From positions 124,001 to 188,000 of the forward strand of contig NZ_PXNO01000023.1 of NCBI RefSeq assembly GCF_003007715.1: a stretch of 64,000 bases of DNA, in the 5' to 3' direction. The notes under the pieces are model-generated. The model ran no database searches, was not told the origin of the DNA, and saw only the letters and a program-made list of their open reading frames with translations. This DNA is from Marinobacter shengliensis. Its GTDB lineage: Bacteria; Pseudomonadota; Gammaproteobacteria; Pseudomonadales; Oleiphilaceae. Positions 49,487 through 58,084 of the stretch are shown piece after piece. The position numbers were made by a program, and so were the translations under genes. Each line of letters starts with the position of its first letter. Position 1 is the first letter of the stretch.

Positions 49487-49879
49487 ATGAATCGTTCCGA
49501 GACCCGTGCCATGAAAGCACCTTCCGGTAAAACCGGTTTCCGGATACTTGCGTATATGTCTGTAGCGATTGGTGCCGTCGGGGTTGTTCTTCCGCTGTTG
49601 CCGACCACGCCGTTTGTCATACTGGCGGCTTACTTTGCCAGTAAAGGGTCTCCGGAGTTTGCCCGGTGGCTTGAAGAGCACCCGACTTTCGGCCCGGCAA
49701 TTGCCCAGTGGCATGAGCGCAGGGCCATTCCGGTTAAGGCGAAGATTCTTGCCTGCGCCATGATGGCGTTGAGCTGGAGCATGTTGGTCTGGCTAGGTTC
49801 AACGGTATTTGTATTGACGGTTTCGGGGCTGTTCCTGCTGAGCGTTGCAGGTTATCTGCTCACGAGGCCATCCTGTTAA
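49487..49879 (+). CDS. DUF454 (YbaN-like) membrane protein
   Basis: A 130-residue membrane protein with three helices and the DUF454 signature: GAVGVVLPLLPTTPFVILAA followed by FASKGSPEFARWLEEHPTFG. E. coli YbaN is the reference; its function is unknown. It lies 23 bp after the 74-residue membrane gene and 29 bp before nsrR. An ATG eight codons later is an alternative start. Confidence 0.85.
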   Translation: MNRSETRAMKAPSGKTGFRILAYMSVAIGAVGVVLPLLPTTPFVILAAYFASKGSPEFARWLEEHPTFGPAIAQWHERRAIPVKAKILACAMMALSWSMLVWLGSTVFVLTVSGLFLLSVAGYLLTRPSC

Positions 49880-49908
49880 AGTTTTCCGTCATATTTATGG
49901 AGTTATGA

Positions 49909-50346
49909 ATGCACATCACCCGCTATACAGATTATTCCTTGAGAGTTCTGATTTATCTGGCTGAACAGGGTGATCGTCTGGCCACCATTCAGGAAATTGC
50001 AGACAGCTACGAAATTTCCAAGAATCACCTGATGAAAGTGGTTCATCAGCTCAACAAGAAAGGCTACATCGAGACCATTCGGGGCAAGAAAGGTGGTATG
50101 CGCCTGCACATGGCGCCCAATGAGATCAACATCGGTGTTCTTGTCAGGGAAACGGAGCAGGACCTCAGCATTGTTGAGTGCTTTTCATCAAAGAACGCCT
50201 GCAAGATCACCCCGGTGTGCGGCCTGAAGGCCATGTTTGCCGAAGCCTTGAAGGCTTTCCTTGAAACACTCGACAAATACACTCTGGCCGATGTTATCCA
50301 GGATAAACACCGGCCACAGCTGGTGCGCTTGCTTCAGATCGCCTGA
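49909..50346 (+). CDS. nsrR: NsrR nitric oxide-sensing Rrf2 repressor
   Basis: A 145-residue Rrf2 protein. The N-terminal winged helix (LRVLIYLAEQGDRLATIQEIAD, SKNHLMKVVHQLNKKGYIETIRGKKGG) and three cluster cysteines, Cys91, Cys98 and Cys104 (CFSSKNACKITPVC), identify NsrR rather than IscR. NO destroys its Fe-S cluster and lifts repression of NO-defence genes. The best operator in the window is 9246-9268. Its last codons overlap the end of convergent desB by 13 bp. Confidence 0.93.
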   Translation: MHITRYTDYSLRVLIYLAEQGDRLATIQEIADSYEISKNHLMKVVHQLNKKGYIETIRGKKGGMRLHMAPNEINIGVLVRETEQDLSIVECFSSKNACKITPVCGLKAMFAEALKAFLETLDKYTLADVIQDKHRPQLVRLLQIA

Positions 50347-51425
50347 AGCTCGCGCTTTCCTTCCAATCGGGTTCTTACCACGTCCGGCAGCGAGAATTTG
50401 CCGATACGTTTGAGGACGGTGCCATACTGTTTGGCAAAGCTCCCGGTGTTGTACGGAATGTCGTATTTCTCGCACACTGCCTGAACCTTCTCGGAAATCT
50501 CCGGGTAACGGTGAGCCGGCAGGTCGGGGAACACGTGGTGTTCAATCTGGTAACTCAGGTGTCCGCTCAACACGTGCAGCCACTTGCCGCCGGTGAAGTT
50601 GGATGAACCGGTGAGCTGGCGCAGATACCAGTGGCCTTTGCTTTCACCCTCGCATTCTTCCTCGGTAAAGGTCTCCGCATCTTGGGTGAAGTGCCCGCAG
50701 AAGATAACGGTGGATGCCCAGATGTTACGAATCAGGTTAGCACCCACGTTGCCTGCCAGAACGATAGGAGCGACAGGCAGGGTCAGCAGCGGGAAGAATA
50801 CGTAATCCTTGAATCCCTGGCGGCCACCCTTACGGACGAAATCCTTCAGGAACGGCAGCTTGTCGCGCCAGCGCAACTCTCCCCGGCGGATCTTCTCGCT
50901 CTCCAGCTCGTGTACGCCGACGCCCCACTGGAACAGCACGGTCAGCAGGATGTAGTTGATGAACTGCAACAGGTGGCCGGGGTGCCATTTCACGTCATCA
51001 CTCAGGCGCAGCACCGCATAACCGTAATCCCGGTCTTTGCCGATAATGTTGGTGTAGGTGTGGTGCTCGTAGTTGTGGGTCCGGCGCCAGGAATCGCTGG
51101 TGCAAACGGTGTCCCACTCATAGGTTTGAGAGTTAAGGGCCGGGTCATTCATCCAGTCGTACTGGCCATGCATGACGTTATGGCCGATTTCCATGTTCTC
51201 TATGATTTTTGCGATACCCAGCGTAGCGGTAGCAGCCACGAATACGGGTGGAATGAAGCCGAAGGGCATCATCACCCGGCCGCCCACTTCCAGGGTGCGG
51301 TGCAGGCGGATGATCTTGCGGATGTACTTGGCATCCCGCTCGCCCAGGTCTGCAATGACCTCGTCACGGATGGCGTCCAGGTCTTTCTGCAGTTCGTTCA
51401 GTTGGTCTTCGTTAAGCTTTTTCAT
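50334..51425 (-). CDS. desB: Acyl-CoA delta-9 desaturase, DesB type
   Basis: A 363-residue membrane di-iron desaturase. The three histidine boxes are GHNVMHGQ, HNYEHHTY and QIEHHVFPDLP, with the last in the fused-cytochrome-free pattern. Two helix pairs flank them. In P. aeruginosa the homologous DesB introduces double bonds into exogenous saturated acyl-CoAs, using DesC as electron donor under DesT control; the same three genes are present here in order. The ATG follows GGGAG by nine bases. Confidence 0.9.
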   Translation of the reverse strand: MKKLNEDQLNELQKDLDAIRDEVIADLGERDAKYIRKIIRLHRTLEVGGRVMMPFGFIPPVFVAATATLGIAKIIENMEIGHNVMHGQYDWMNDPALNSQTYEWDTVCTSDSWRRTHNYEHHTYTNIIGKDRDYGYAVLRLSDDVKWHPGHLLQFINYILLTVLFQWGVGVHELESEKIRRGELRWRDKLPFLKDFVRKGGRQGFKDYVFFPLLTLPVAPIVLAGNVGANLIRNIWASTVIFCGHFTQDAETFTEEECEGESKGHWYLRQLTGSSNFTGGKWLHVLSGHLSYQIEHHVFPDLPAHRYPEISEKVQAVCEKYDIPYNTGSFAKQYGTVLKRIGKFSLPDVVRTRLEGKRELQAI

Positions 51426-51473
51426 ATCGATGACTCCCTGCGGCAATAATCGCCGCAATACAAAAGAATGGGG

Positions 51474-52580
51474 TTAGACGTCCAGGGCGACAGGCCCTTG
51501 GGGAACCGAAACACAAAGTTGAACAGGCTCTTCACCCGGGCCGGAGACCTTGCCGGTAAGTCGATTAACCACGATGCCGCTGGTTTTGCGGCAGCTGCAC
51601 TGGTGGCAGATGCCCATGCGGCAGCCGTATTGGGGTTTCAGGCCAGCGGCTTCGGCAATCTCCAGCAGGTTGGCATCGCCTTCTGAGCCCACTTTCAGGT
51701 TGCTGTTGGAAAAGGTCACCTCACCGCCCAGTTGATCGCTATCCAGAGATGCCTGTGCCGGGGGCGCAAAAAAGGTACTGTGCATCTGCTTCTCCTTCAG
51801 GCCGCGCTTGGCCAGAAGGTCCGTTGCCAGGTCCATCAGACCTTTGGGTCCGCACAGGAATACTTCTCTGGCCTTGATGCCCGCGACGGTCTCCAGGTCG
51901 CTGTCCCGCAGATAACGAGGCTCGTCGCTCTCATTGGTTGCGATGATAGTCAGTGACAGCGCAGGCCAGCGTGCTGCCAGGGCCTGCAGTGCTTCCCGGG
52001 CGATCACGTCATTATGGGTGCGCACGTAATAAAGCAGGGTAACGGGGGCCCGATAGTCCTCTGCTGCCATGGTCTGAAGCTGGCTCAGGATAGGGGTGAT
52101 GCCGCTACCGCCGGCAATGAACAGCACGGGGTGCGCCGGCTCGGGAATCAGGAACTCCCCAAACGCCTCTGTAAGCCCAATCACATCTCCCGGTTGCAGG
52201 GCGTCGTGCATCCAGTTGGTGACCAGTCCACCGGGCAGGCGCTTGATGGTCAGGGTGATCTGCCCCTCGGATTGCCACAACAACGGTGAGCTGGACAGGC
52301 TGAAGGTGCGGGTGCGGCGAACACCCTCTATATCGGTACAGATGTTCACATGCTGACCTGCCTGGAACCCGGCCCATCGTTTTGCCGGCTTCAGAACGAA
52401 GGTTTTGGTGTCAGCTGTTTCGTTAATAATGTTCTCTACCCGTGCCGGTGTGTACTCTTGTACCCACATCGGGTTGATGGCTTCGGCCAGCGGGTCGAAA
52501 TAGCCGGCCGGGTTGTCCCGGTTCAGTAACTGCCGGCCAAGCCAGTGAAGTGCTTTGGTGTTTGAAAGTCGTGCCAGCAT
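51474..52580 (-). CDS. desC: DesC-type ferredoxin reductase for the desaturase
   Basis: A 368-residue flavoprotein: an FAD domain (RRTRTFSLSSSP), an NAD(P) domain (LFIAGGSGITPILSQLQ, VFLCGPKGLMD), and a C-terminal plant-type [2Fe-2S] domain with CRMGICHQCSCRK and a distal Cys (QLCVSVPQG). It passes electrons from NADPH to DesB, 48 bp downstream. The upstream region has two of the three DesT-type operators. The ATG at 52580 is chosen over a longer reading that would run through the operators. Confidence 0.88.
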   Translation of the reverse strand: MLARLSNTKALHWLGRQLLNRDNPAGYFDPLAEAINPMWVQEYTPARVENIINETADTKTFVLKPAKRWAGFQAGQHVNICTDIEGVRRTRTFSLSSSPLLWQSEGQITLTIKRLPGGLVTNWMHDALQPGDVIGLTEAFGEFLIPEPAHPVLFIAGGSGITPILSQLQTMAAEDYRAPVTLLYYVRTHNDVIAREALQALAARWPALSLTIIATNESDEPRYLRDSDLETVAGIKAREVFLCGPKGLMDLATDLLAKRGLKEKQMHSTFFAPPAQASLDSDQLGGEVTFSNSNLKVGSEGDANLLEIAEAAGLKPQYGCRMGICHQCSCRKTSGIVVNRLTGKVSGPGEEPVQLCVSVPQGPVALDV

Positions 52581-52619
52581 GATTGGTTCTCCATACTTGT
52601 TGGTACTTGTTCCACTGCA

Positions 52620-52637
52620 TGTGTACAAGTGTTCACT
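52620..52637. promoter_or_regulatory. DesT-type operator A
   Basis: TGTGTACAAGTGTTCACT, an imperfect palindrome of the FabR/DesT type, 40 bp upstream of desC. It shares the TGTGTAC start and 18-bp frame with operators B and C. Confidence 0.65.
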
Positions 52638-52639
52638 AA

Positions 52640-52657
52640 TGTGTACGACTGTACACA
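52640..52657. promoter_or_regulatory. DesT-type operator B
   Basis: TGTGTACGACTGTACACA is a perfect 7-4-7 inverted repeat just two bases from operator A (20-bp centre spacing, two helical turns), suggesting two repressor dimers side by side on the desC promoter. Confidence 0.7.
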
Positions 52658-52735
52658 CAAGTTTGACTTTCAACAATTACCTGGCGTGATGGTTGGCTCG
52701 AAATGACAAGTCTGGTGGTTCTTTCTCCGGTCTAA

Positions 52736-52753
52736 TGTGTACACTTGTGAACC
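52736..52753. promoter_or_regulatory. DesT-type operator C
   Basis: TGTGTACACTTGTGAACC, 25 bp before the desT start codon, resembles operators A and B. It probably provides autoregulation of desT. Confidence 0.65.
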
Positions 52754-52777
52754 TGGTTAAGCGGTACGGGAAGAGGA

Positions 52778-53407
52778 ATGGCAGACAAACAAAGGCGCAA
52801 GCCAGGGGAAACCCGCGAGAAGCTGATGAGTGCGGCTCTGGCATTGGTGGGTAAAGGCCGGCATTTCGCCAGCCTGGGCATTCGGGAGGTCACCCGGCAG
52901 GCGGGTGTGGTGCCTACATCCTTTTACAGGCATTTCCGGAGCATGGACGATCTGGGTTTGCAGCTGGTGGATGAGCTGGGCCTGGTGCTACGCCGAATGA
53001 TGCGGGAAGCGCGAGCCAATGTGTTGCAGGCGGACAAGCTGATTGAAGAGTCTGTGGGTATCTTCGTGGCTCATGCCCAGGCCAACCGAAGTTTCTTCCT
53101 GTTTATGGCTCAGGGCCTGGCGGGGGAAAGTCGGGCGGTACAGGAGGGGATTCGCAGTGAAATGCGTTTCTTCGCCAGCGAGCTGGCCAACGATCTTCGC
53201 CGGCTCAGGTTAATGGAGCATCTTAGTGACGCCGATCTGGATGTAACATGCGATCTGGTAGTGCGAACCGTGGCCTTCAGCCTGACCGACCTGCTCAGCA
53301 TATCCGAAGACGACGATTACCAGATCGGCCAGGTGCGTAAGCGCACCACCCGTTTCCTGCAGATGGTGTTTGTCGGCGCTGCCAACTGGAACAGCGACAG
53401 CGCCTGA
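52778..53407 (+). CDS. desT: DesT/FabR-type TetR regulator of unsaturated fatty acid synthesis
   Basis: A 209-residue TetR protein, divergent from desC-desB. The HTH (SLGIREVTRQAGVVPTSFYRHF) is the FabR/DesT type; the RxVxR and FYRHF are characteristic. These regulators bind acyl-CoA and adjust desaturation to membrane need. Three matching operators lie in the 197-bp divergent region. Confidence 0.9.
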   Translation: MADKQRRKPGETREKLMSAALALVGKGRHFASLGIREVTRQAGVVPTSFYRHFRSMDDLGLQLVDELGLVLRRMMREARANVLQADKLIEESVGIFVAHAQANRSFFLFMAQGLAGESRAVQEGIRSEMRFFASELANDLRRLRLMEHLSDADLDVTCDLVVRTVAFSLTDLLSISEDDDYQIGQVRKRTTRFLQMVFVGAANWNSDSA

Positions 53408-53416
53408 GGCGGGACA

Positions 53417-54793
53417 CTAGGTTGCCGACGCCACGCCAATGGCCACCAAGGTGGCGATAACTGGAATGGCGACGGTCACCACAAAGATGTCCTTATAGGC
53501 TTCCTTGTGCTTGAGGCCCATGATGGTCAGCATGGCAATTACCGCGCCGCAATGGGGCAGTGAGTCGATGCCGCCGGAACCGAGGGTGGCAATTCTATGC
53601 AGGGTCTCCGGCTCTATACCCATCGCAAGATACTTTTCCGCAAAGGTCTGCATGAAGATCTGCAATCCCCCGGACCCCGAGCCCACAATCGCCGACACCA
53701 CGCTGACTGAGGCGAACGCGGATAACAGCGGAGGTAGCGGCAGCTCCAGTACCCACTGCGCAAAGCTGTTGAAGCCGGTAGTCTGAGTCACCACGCTGCC
53801 AAACCCGATCACGGCGGCCGTGTTGAGCAAAGGCATGATAGCGTCGTTGGCGCCAACGCCCAGACTTTCCATGGCCTTGCTGCGAAAATCCGGGAACAGC
53901 AACACACAGCTACCCGCGCCAATCATCAGGGCAAAGCTTGGCCAGACGATCGGCTCGTTACCGGCGAAAGCGATCAGGGGGCCCAGCAAAGGCGTCTCGC
54001 CATCGGCTATGCCGAGTGCGGTTAACAGTCTCGGAACAATAATGGTGCCCAGAACCAGCAGTAGCGGAACAATACTGCGTTGCCACTTGGGCCCATGCTG
54101 TAGCGCAGGCGCCATGTTCTCCATGTATTCATCCTGGGCATTCACCTGGTAGCCCTCTCCGGCTGCGCGAGCCCGGGTCCATTGCCGTTCCAGGTACACC
54201 AGTCCCAACACCAACATAACAGCGCCGGCGGTCAGCCCGATCAGGGCGCCGGCAAACAGGTCTGTGCCAAGAGCGGAAGCCCCGATGACGTTGTGTATAG
54301 AGGGAGTGCCAGGCAGTGCCGTCATGGTAAAGGTGCCAGACCCCAGCGCGCTGGCGCCGCAAAACAGGCGTTTTGGCAGGTTGGCTTCGCGCATGAGCGC
54401 GACGCCCAGCGGGTACATGGTGAAGATCACCACAAACACCACGACACCACCATAGGTTAACAACGCACACACCAGTATGGTCACCAGGATGGTGCGTTTT
54501 GCGCCCAGGCCACGGGTTATGGCATTGGCGATGGAGCCCGCAGCCCCGCTTGAGGCCATCATCTTGCCGAAGATGGCGCCGGCGAGGAACAGGATAAAAA
54601 ACTTGCCGGCAAAGCTGAAGGCGCCCAGCGGACCAAAAGGAAAGTGTTCCAGCAGGGTCGGGGATAGTCCCAATCCGTTGGTCACCGCGACAATCAGGCT
54701 GGATACCAGCGCTGCGACCAGAATATTGATTCCGCGCAACGCCATCACAATCAGCAAAATCAGACCGGCCAGAAGGCCAAGGTTTGCAAGCAT
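53417..54793 (-). CDS. GntP-family permease, probable hydroxy acid or gluconate-type transporter
   Basis: A 458-residue membrane protein with about 12 helices. FGKMMASSGAAGSIANAI, TYGGVVVFVVIFTMYPLG and TALPGTPSIHNVIG are typical of GntP and related H+ symporters. It follows the class II aldolase gene (12 bp apart), so the pair probably imports and cleaves or oxidises a hydroxylated acid. Specific substrate unknown. Confidence 0.83.
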   Translation of the reverse strand: MLANLGLLAGLILLIVMALRGINILVAALVSSLIVAVTNGLGLSPTLLEHFPFGPLGAFSFAGKFFILFLAGAIFGKMMASSGAAGSIANAITRGLGAKRTILVTILVCALLTYGGVVVFVVIFTMYPLGVALMREANLPKRLFCGASALGSGTFTMTALPGTPSIHNVIGASALGTDLFAGALIGLTAGAVMLVLGLVYLERQWTRARAAGEGYQVNAQDEYMENMAPALQHGPKWQRSIVPLLLVLGTIIVPRLLTALGIADGETPLLGPLIAFAGNEPIVWPSFALMIGAGSCVLLFPDFRSKAMESLGVGANDAIMPLLNTAAVIGFGSVVTQTTGFNSFAQWVLELPLPPLLSAFASVSVVSAIVGSGSGGLQIFMQTFAEKYLAMGIEPETLHRIATLGSGGIDSLPHCGAVIAMLTIMGLKHKEAYKDIFVVTVAIPVIATLVAIGVASAT

Positions 54794-54804
54794 GTGAGCT
54801 CCTG

Positions 54805-55575
54805 TCAGTCCCGGAAACCTGGGTCAATGCGGTCCAGCTTGCGCAGCAAGCCAGGCCAGGCCAGTTTGCCACCAAGGCCTTTGGTAACCTGTTCGGCTTG
54901 CTGTTTGATGGTGTCGACTATGCCGGCGGGGATGGGCGTCAATGGGCGGTCGCCCGACAGCGCTTTGATCTGGATCTGACACGAGGTCTGCAGTATGTAC
55001 ATGGCAAGAAACGCATCGGCAATGCTGGTCCCGGTGGTCAGCAGGCCGTGGTTGCGCAGGATCATGAAGTTCGCGTTGCCCAGATCTTTTTGTAGACGTG
55101 CCTTTTCGTCTTCCCTCAGGGCAACACCCTCATAATCGTGATAGGACAGGCTGGCCAGCGCAAACAGGCTTTGCTGGGATAGGGGAAGCAGGCCATCCTG
55201 TTGCGCCGATACCGCAATGCCGTCGGCGGTGTGCAGGTGCATCACACAGGCTGCGTCTTCTCTCACCGAATGAATGGCGCTGTGGATGGTAAAGCCGGCG
55301 GGATTGATGTCGAAATCGTCGGGGTCGATCTTGTTTGCGTCCTGGTCAACACGTACCAGGCTTGATGCGGTAATTTCCTCGAACATCATCCCGTAGGGAT
55401 TGATCAGGAAATGGTGCTCATCGCCGGGGATCCTCGCGGAGATATGAGTAAAGACAAGGTCGTCCCAACCGTGGAGTGCCACCAGGCGATAGGCCGCTGC
55501 AAGGTCGACCCGCAGTTGCCATTCTTGTTCACTGACGTTGTTTTTCTTTGACGGAATGGAGAGCTGTTCTGACAT
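54805..55575 (-). CDS. Class II aldolase/adducin-domain protein
   Basis: A 256-residue metal-dependent aldolase-type protein. The zinc ligands are suggested by FTHISAR, CVMHLHTADG and NHGLLTTG with the final His in the usual spacing, and INPYGMMFEEITASSLV is the family's substrate loop. Related enzymes cleave fuculose-phosphate or act on small carbohydrates and C3-C4 acids. It lies in an operon with the GntP permease and faces a Crp/Fnr regulator. Confidence 0.85.
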   Translation of the reverse strand: MSEQLSIPSKKNNVSEQEWQLRVDLAAAYRLVALHGWDDLVFTHISARIPGDEHHFLINPYGMMFEEITASSLVRVDQDANKIDPDDFDINPAGFTIHSAIHSVREDAACVMHLHTADGIAVSAQQDGLLPLSQQSLFALASLSYHDYEGVALREDEKARLQKDLGNANFMILRNHGLLTTGTSIADAFLAMYILQTSCQIQIKALSGDRPLTPIPAGIVDTIKQQAEQVTKGLGGKLAWPGLLRKLDRIDPGFRD

Positions 55576-55683
55576 GATGTGTTTCTCTCTATGGGTGTTG
55601 TTCTTGTGGTATTCATCCTCTTTAGCGTCGAGTGTAGGGATAAGTGATCGGCCAAGACTGTCAAATTGTTTACAATTGAGGTT

Positions 55684-56376
55684 ATGACTAACATCAAGAC
55701 CATCCTGGCTGACTGCCCCTTGTTTGCAGGTTTCCCTGTGCGGGCGTTTGACGACCTTGCCGACATTGCCCGAGTTCGGATATTCGATGCGGATGAGCCG
55801 ATCTACGACAAAGGATCTGCCACAGCCACTCTGAATGTGATTGCCTCGGGTGTGGTCCGGATAAGTTCCGTCAATTCCGCAGGGCGGGAAGCCACTCTGA
55901 TCATGTTCAACGCCGGAGTCTGGTTCGGGGATTCAGTTTTTTCTCCCGGTATGAAAAGGGTGTACGGCGCCACGGCTCATGAAGCGGCAACCCTGGTAGA
56001 GCTACCGGGCGATGCATTCCGGAGCGTAATGGCAAAGTACCCTGAGTGCTATCCGGTGGTTCTGGACATGGTAAGCCGCCGGTTATGGGCGGCGATGTCG
56101 ATTATTGAAGACGATGCACTTCGAGGCGTTGCCGCAAGGATTGGCCGGAGGTTGCTGTTTCTGGCCCAGATTCAGGGCGATGGTGACGCTGGCACCGAGC
56201 CGGTGACCATCCGCATTACCCGGGAACACATTGCGAATATGATGGGCATGACCCGACAGGGCGTGCACCAGTGGATCAAGCATTTTGAGCAGCGGGGGCT
56301 ACTGAAACTGACCTACGGCCGGATCGAACTCACCGATCCGGCCGCATTGCAGGATTACCTTCAGACCCTGGATTAG
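55684..56376 (+). CDS. Crp/Fnr-family regulator divergent from the aldolase operon
   Basis: A 230-residue Crp/Fnr protein. The barrel (LADCPLFAGFPVRAFDDLADIARVRIF, TLNVIASGVVRISSVNSAGREATL) has no FNR cysteine cluster. The HTH is TREHIANMMGMTRQGVHQWIKHFEQRGLLKL, shortened here to its core REHIANMMGMTRQGVHQWIK; its Arg-Gly recognition residues differ from E--SR of FNR/DNR, so it reads a different site. The ATG follows GAGG. It probably controls the divergent aldolase-permease operon. Confidence 0.82.
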   Translation: MTNIKTILADCPLFAGFPVRAFDDLADIARVRIFDADEPIYDKGSATATLNVIASGVVRISSVNSAGREATLIMFNAGVWFGDSVFSPGMKRVYGATAHEAATLVELPGDAFRSVMAKYPECYPVVLDMVSRRLWAAMSIIEDDALRGVAARIGRRLLFLAQIQGDGDAGTEPVTIRITREHIANMMGMTRQGVHQWIKHFEQRGLLKLTYGRIELTDPAALQDYLQTLD

Positions 56377-56399
56377 CGCCGGGGAGGTCTGCCCGGAGA

Positions 56400-57872
56400 T
56401 CAGCTTTGGCTTTTGGTGCCCGTAGCTTTCGGCGCTTTTCTGCTTCTTTGAGGTTTTACCTTTGTCGTTTTAGCGGGCGGAGGCAGGATCAGGCTCTCTA
56501 GCTCATCCAGTGCTTCCCCGGTGTACACCGCCAGCTTCTGCATGCTGGGTAGAGTGTCGCGGCAGCCGGTGTAACCGAAGTTCAGTGAGCCGGCATAGCT
56601 CAGGCAGGTAATGTTCAGGGCCCCGCCGTGGGCAATCAAAGACACCGGGTACATGGCCTCCAGCTTTGCGCCCTCGTAGTAAAGCGTTCGCTCCGGCCCC
56701 GGGACGTTGGAAATCGTCACGTTAAACACCGGCCGCATGCGCCCGCCCAGGCCAGACATAAGCTGCAGGATATAGGGTGACATCAGCAGCATGGTGTATT
56801 GGGTCAGTGCACTCTTCGGCAGTTTTTGCAGATGTTCCTTGGCCCGTCGGGTAGATGTTTTGATCTGCTGAAGCCGGTTCAACGGGTCGGCTTCATCGGT
56901 AGCGAGAGAGGCAATCATGAAGCTGATCTGGGTACCTGTACCCTGGTCATCTGCCGGGCGGATGTTAACCGGAATGCCTGCCGTCAAAGGGATGTCTGGC
57001 AGCTGGTCCTGCTCAAGCAGGAACCGGCGCAGAGCCGTACCGCACAAGTACAGAACAATATCATTCAGGGAGCCACCGCTGGCATGTGCCAAGTCTTTCA
57101 GCCGCTCCAGTTGATAATGCTGGGTGGCGAAACGGCGCTGGCCGGTCACCCGGTGATTCAGCAAAGACACGGGGCCAGTGAAGGGTGCTGTCAGGCCATC
57201 TTCCGGGTGCCGCACAGAGTGAACCAGGCGGTTACCGGCCTGCCAGAGTCTTGGCGCCATATCGGCCTGCAGTTTCAGCGCGTCCATGGCTTGCGAGACG
57301 GCCGCCGGCACACTGGCCTCTTTGTCTGTCTTGCTGCCACGGCGCCGCTCGGGACGAACCGTCCAGGGCGGCGGCATGTTGGTGCGATCCGGGTCGGTGG
57401 TCAGTACACGCTGCATCAGGCGCACGCCACTGATGCCGTCAATCATCGAGTGATGCATCTTGGTGTACAGGGCAAAACGGTTGTTTTCCAGCCCCTCGAT
57501 GACATGGCATTCCCACAGCGGGCGGGAAAAATCCAGGGGGTTGGAGTGCAGGCGCGACACCAGAATGCCAAGCTCCCGCTCGCCGCCGGGACGGGGCAGG
57601 GCTGAGTGTCTGACGTGGTAATCGAGATCGATGTCCTTGTCGATTTTCCAGGCTGGTGCCACCAGTCGCCCAAGAAAGCCGGACCAGGCCAGCTTGTATC
57701 CCCAGGGGGCTGCGACATCACCTGCTTCCTTCATGCGGGTCACCATGTCCCGCAGAAAAGTCTCCGTAGCGCCTTCCGGTAGCGAGAAAATCTGTAAATT
57801 ACCGACGTGCATGGGGGTATCTTCAGATTCTACCGCGAGCCATGAGGCGTCCAGTGTTCCGAGACGTTTCAT
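56400..57872 (-). CDS. ws2: Wax ester synthase/diacylglycerol acyltransferase (WS/DGAT)
   Basis: A 490-residue bifunctional acyltransferase making wax esters from fatty alcohols and acyl-CoA. The catalytic HHSMIDG is in the N-terminal half and the NVPGP motif is in NVTISNVPGPERTLYYEG. The N-terminus MKRLGTLDASWLAVESEDTP is, from memory, nearly the same as Marinobacter hydrocarbonoclasticus WS2, which is the strongest pointer to the genus. A Lys/Arg-rich tail follows the conserved end. It stands alone between a Crp regulator and a BASS transporter. Confidence 0.95.
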   Translation of the reverse strand: MKRLGTLDASWLAVESEDTPMHVGNLQIFSLPEGATETFLRDMVTRMKEAGDVAAPWGYKLAWSGFLGRLVAPAWKIDKDIDLDYHVRHSALPRPGGERELGILVSRLHSNPLDFSRPLWECHVIEGLENNRFALYTKMHHSMIDGISGVRLMQRVLTTDPDRTNMPPPWTVRPERRRGSKTDKEASVPAAVSQAMDALKLQADMAPRLWQAGNRLVHSVRHPEDGLTAPFTGPVSLLNHRVTGQRRFATQHYQLERLKDLAHASGGSLNDIVLYLCGTALRRFLLEQDQLPDIPLTAGIPVNIRPADDQGTGTQISFMIASLATDEADPLNRLQQIKTSTRRAKEHLQKLPKSALTQYTMLLMSPYILQLMSGLGGRMRPVFNVTISNVPGPERTLYYEGAKLEAMYPVSLIAHGGALNITCLSYAGSLNFGYTGCRDTLPSMQKLAVYTGEALDELESLILPPPAKTTKVKPQRSRKAPKATGTKSQS

Positions 57873-58084
57873 TCCTTGTGTATCTCCGTCACTTAGTCAT
57901 TTTTTGATTGTTACATGCAAGTATACTGATTACCGCAGTAACACACGATCAAAACGCCCATTTAGTTCTGGCTTTTACAGGGTTTTGCAGTTACACAATG
58001 TAGCCATCCGGCGCTGCCGATCTGTCGGGTAGTGTGCTAATTTCTCTCTGCAAACAATGAATAACAAAGAATGACGGAGGTTTC

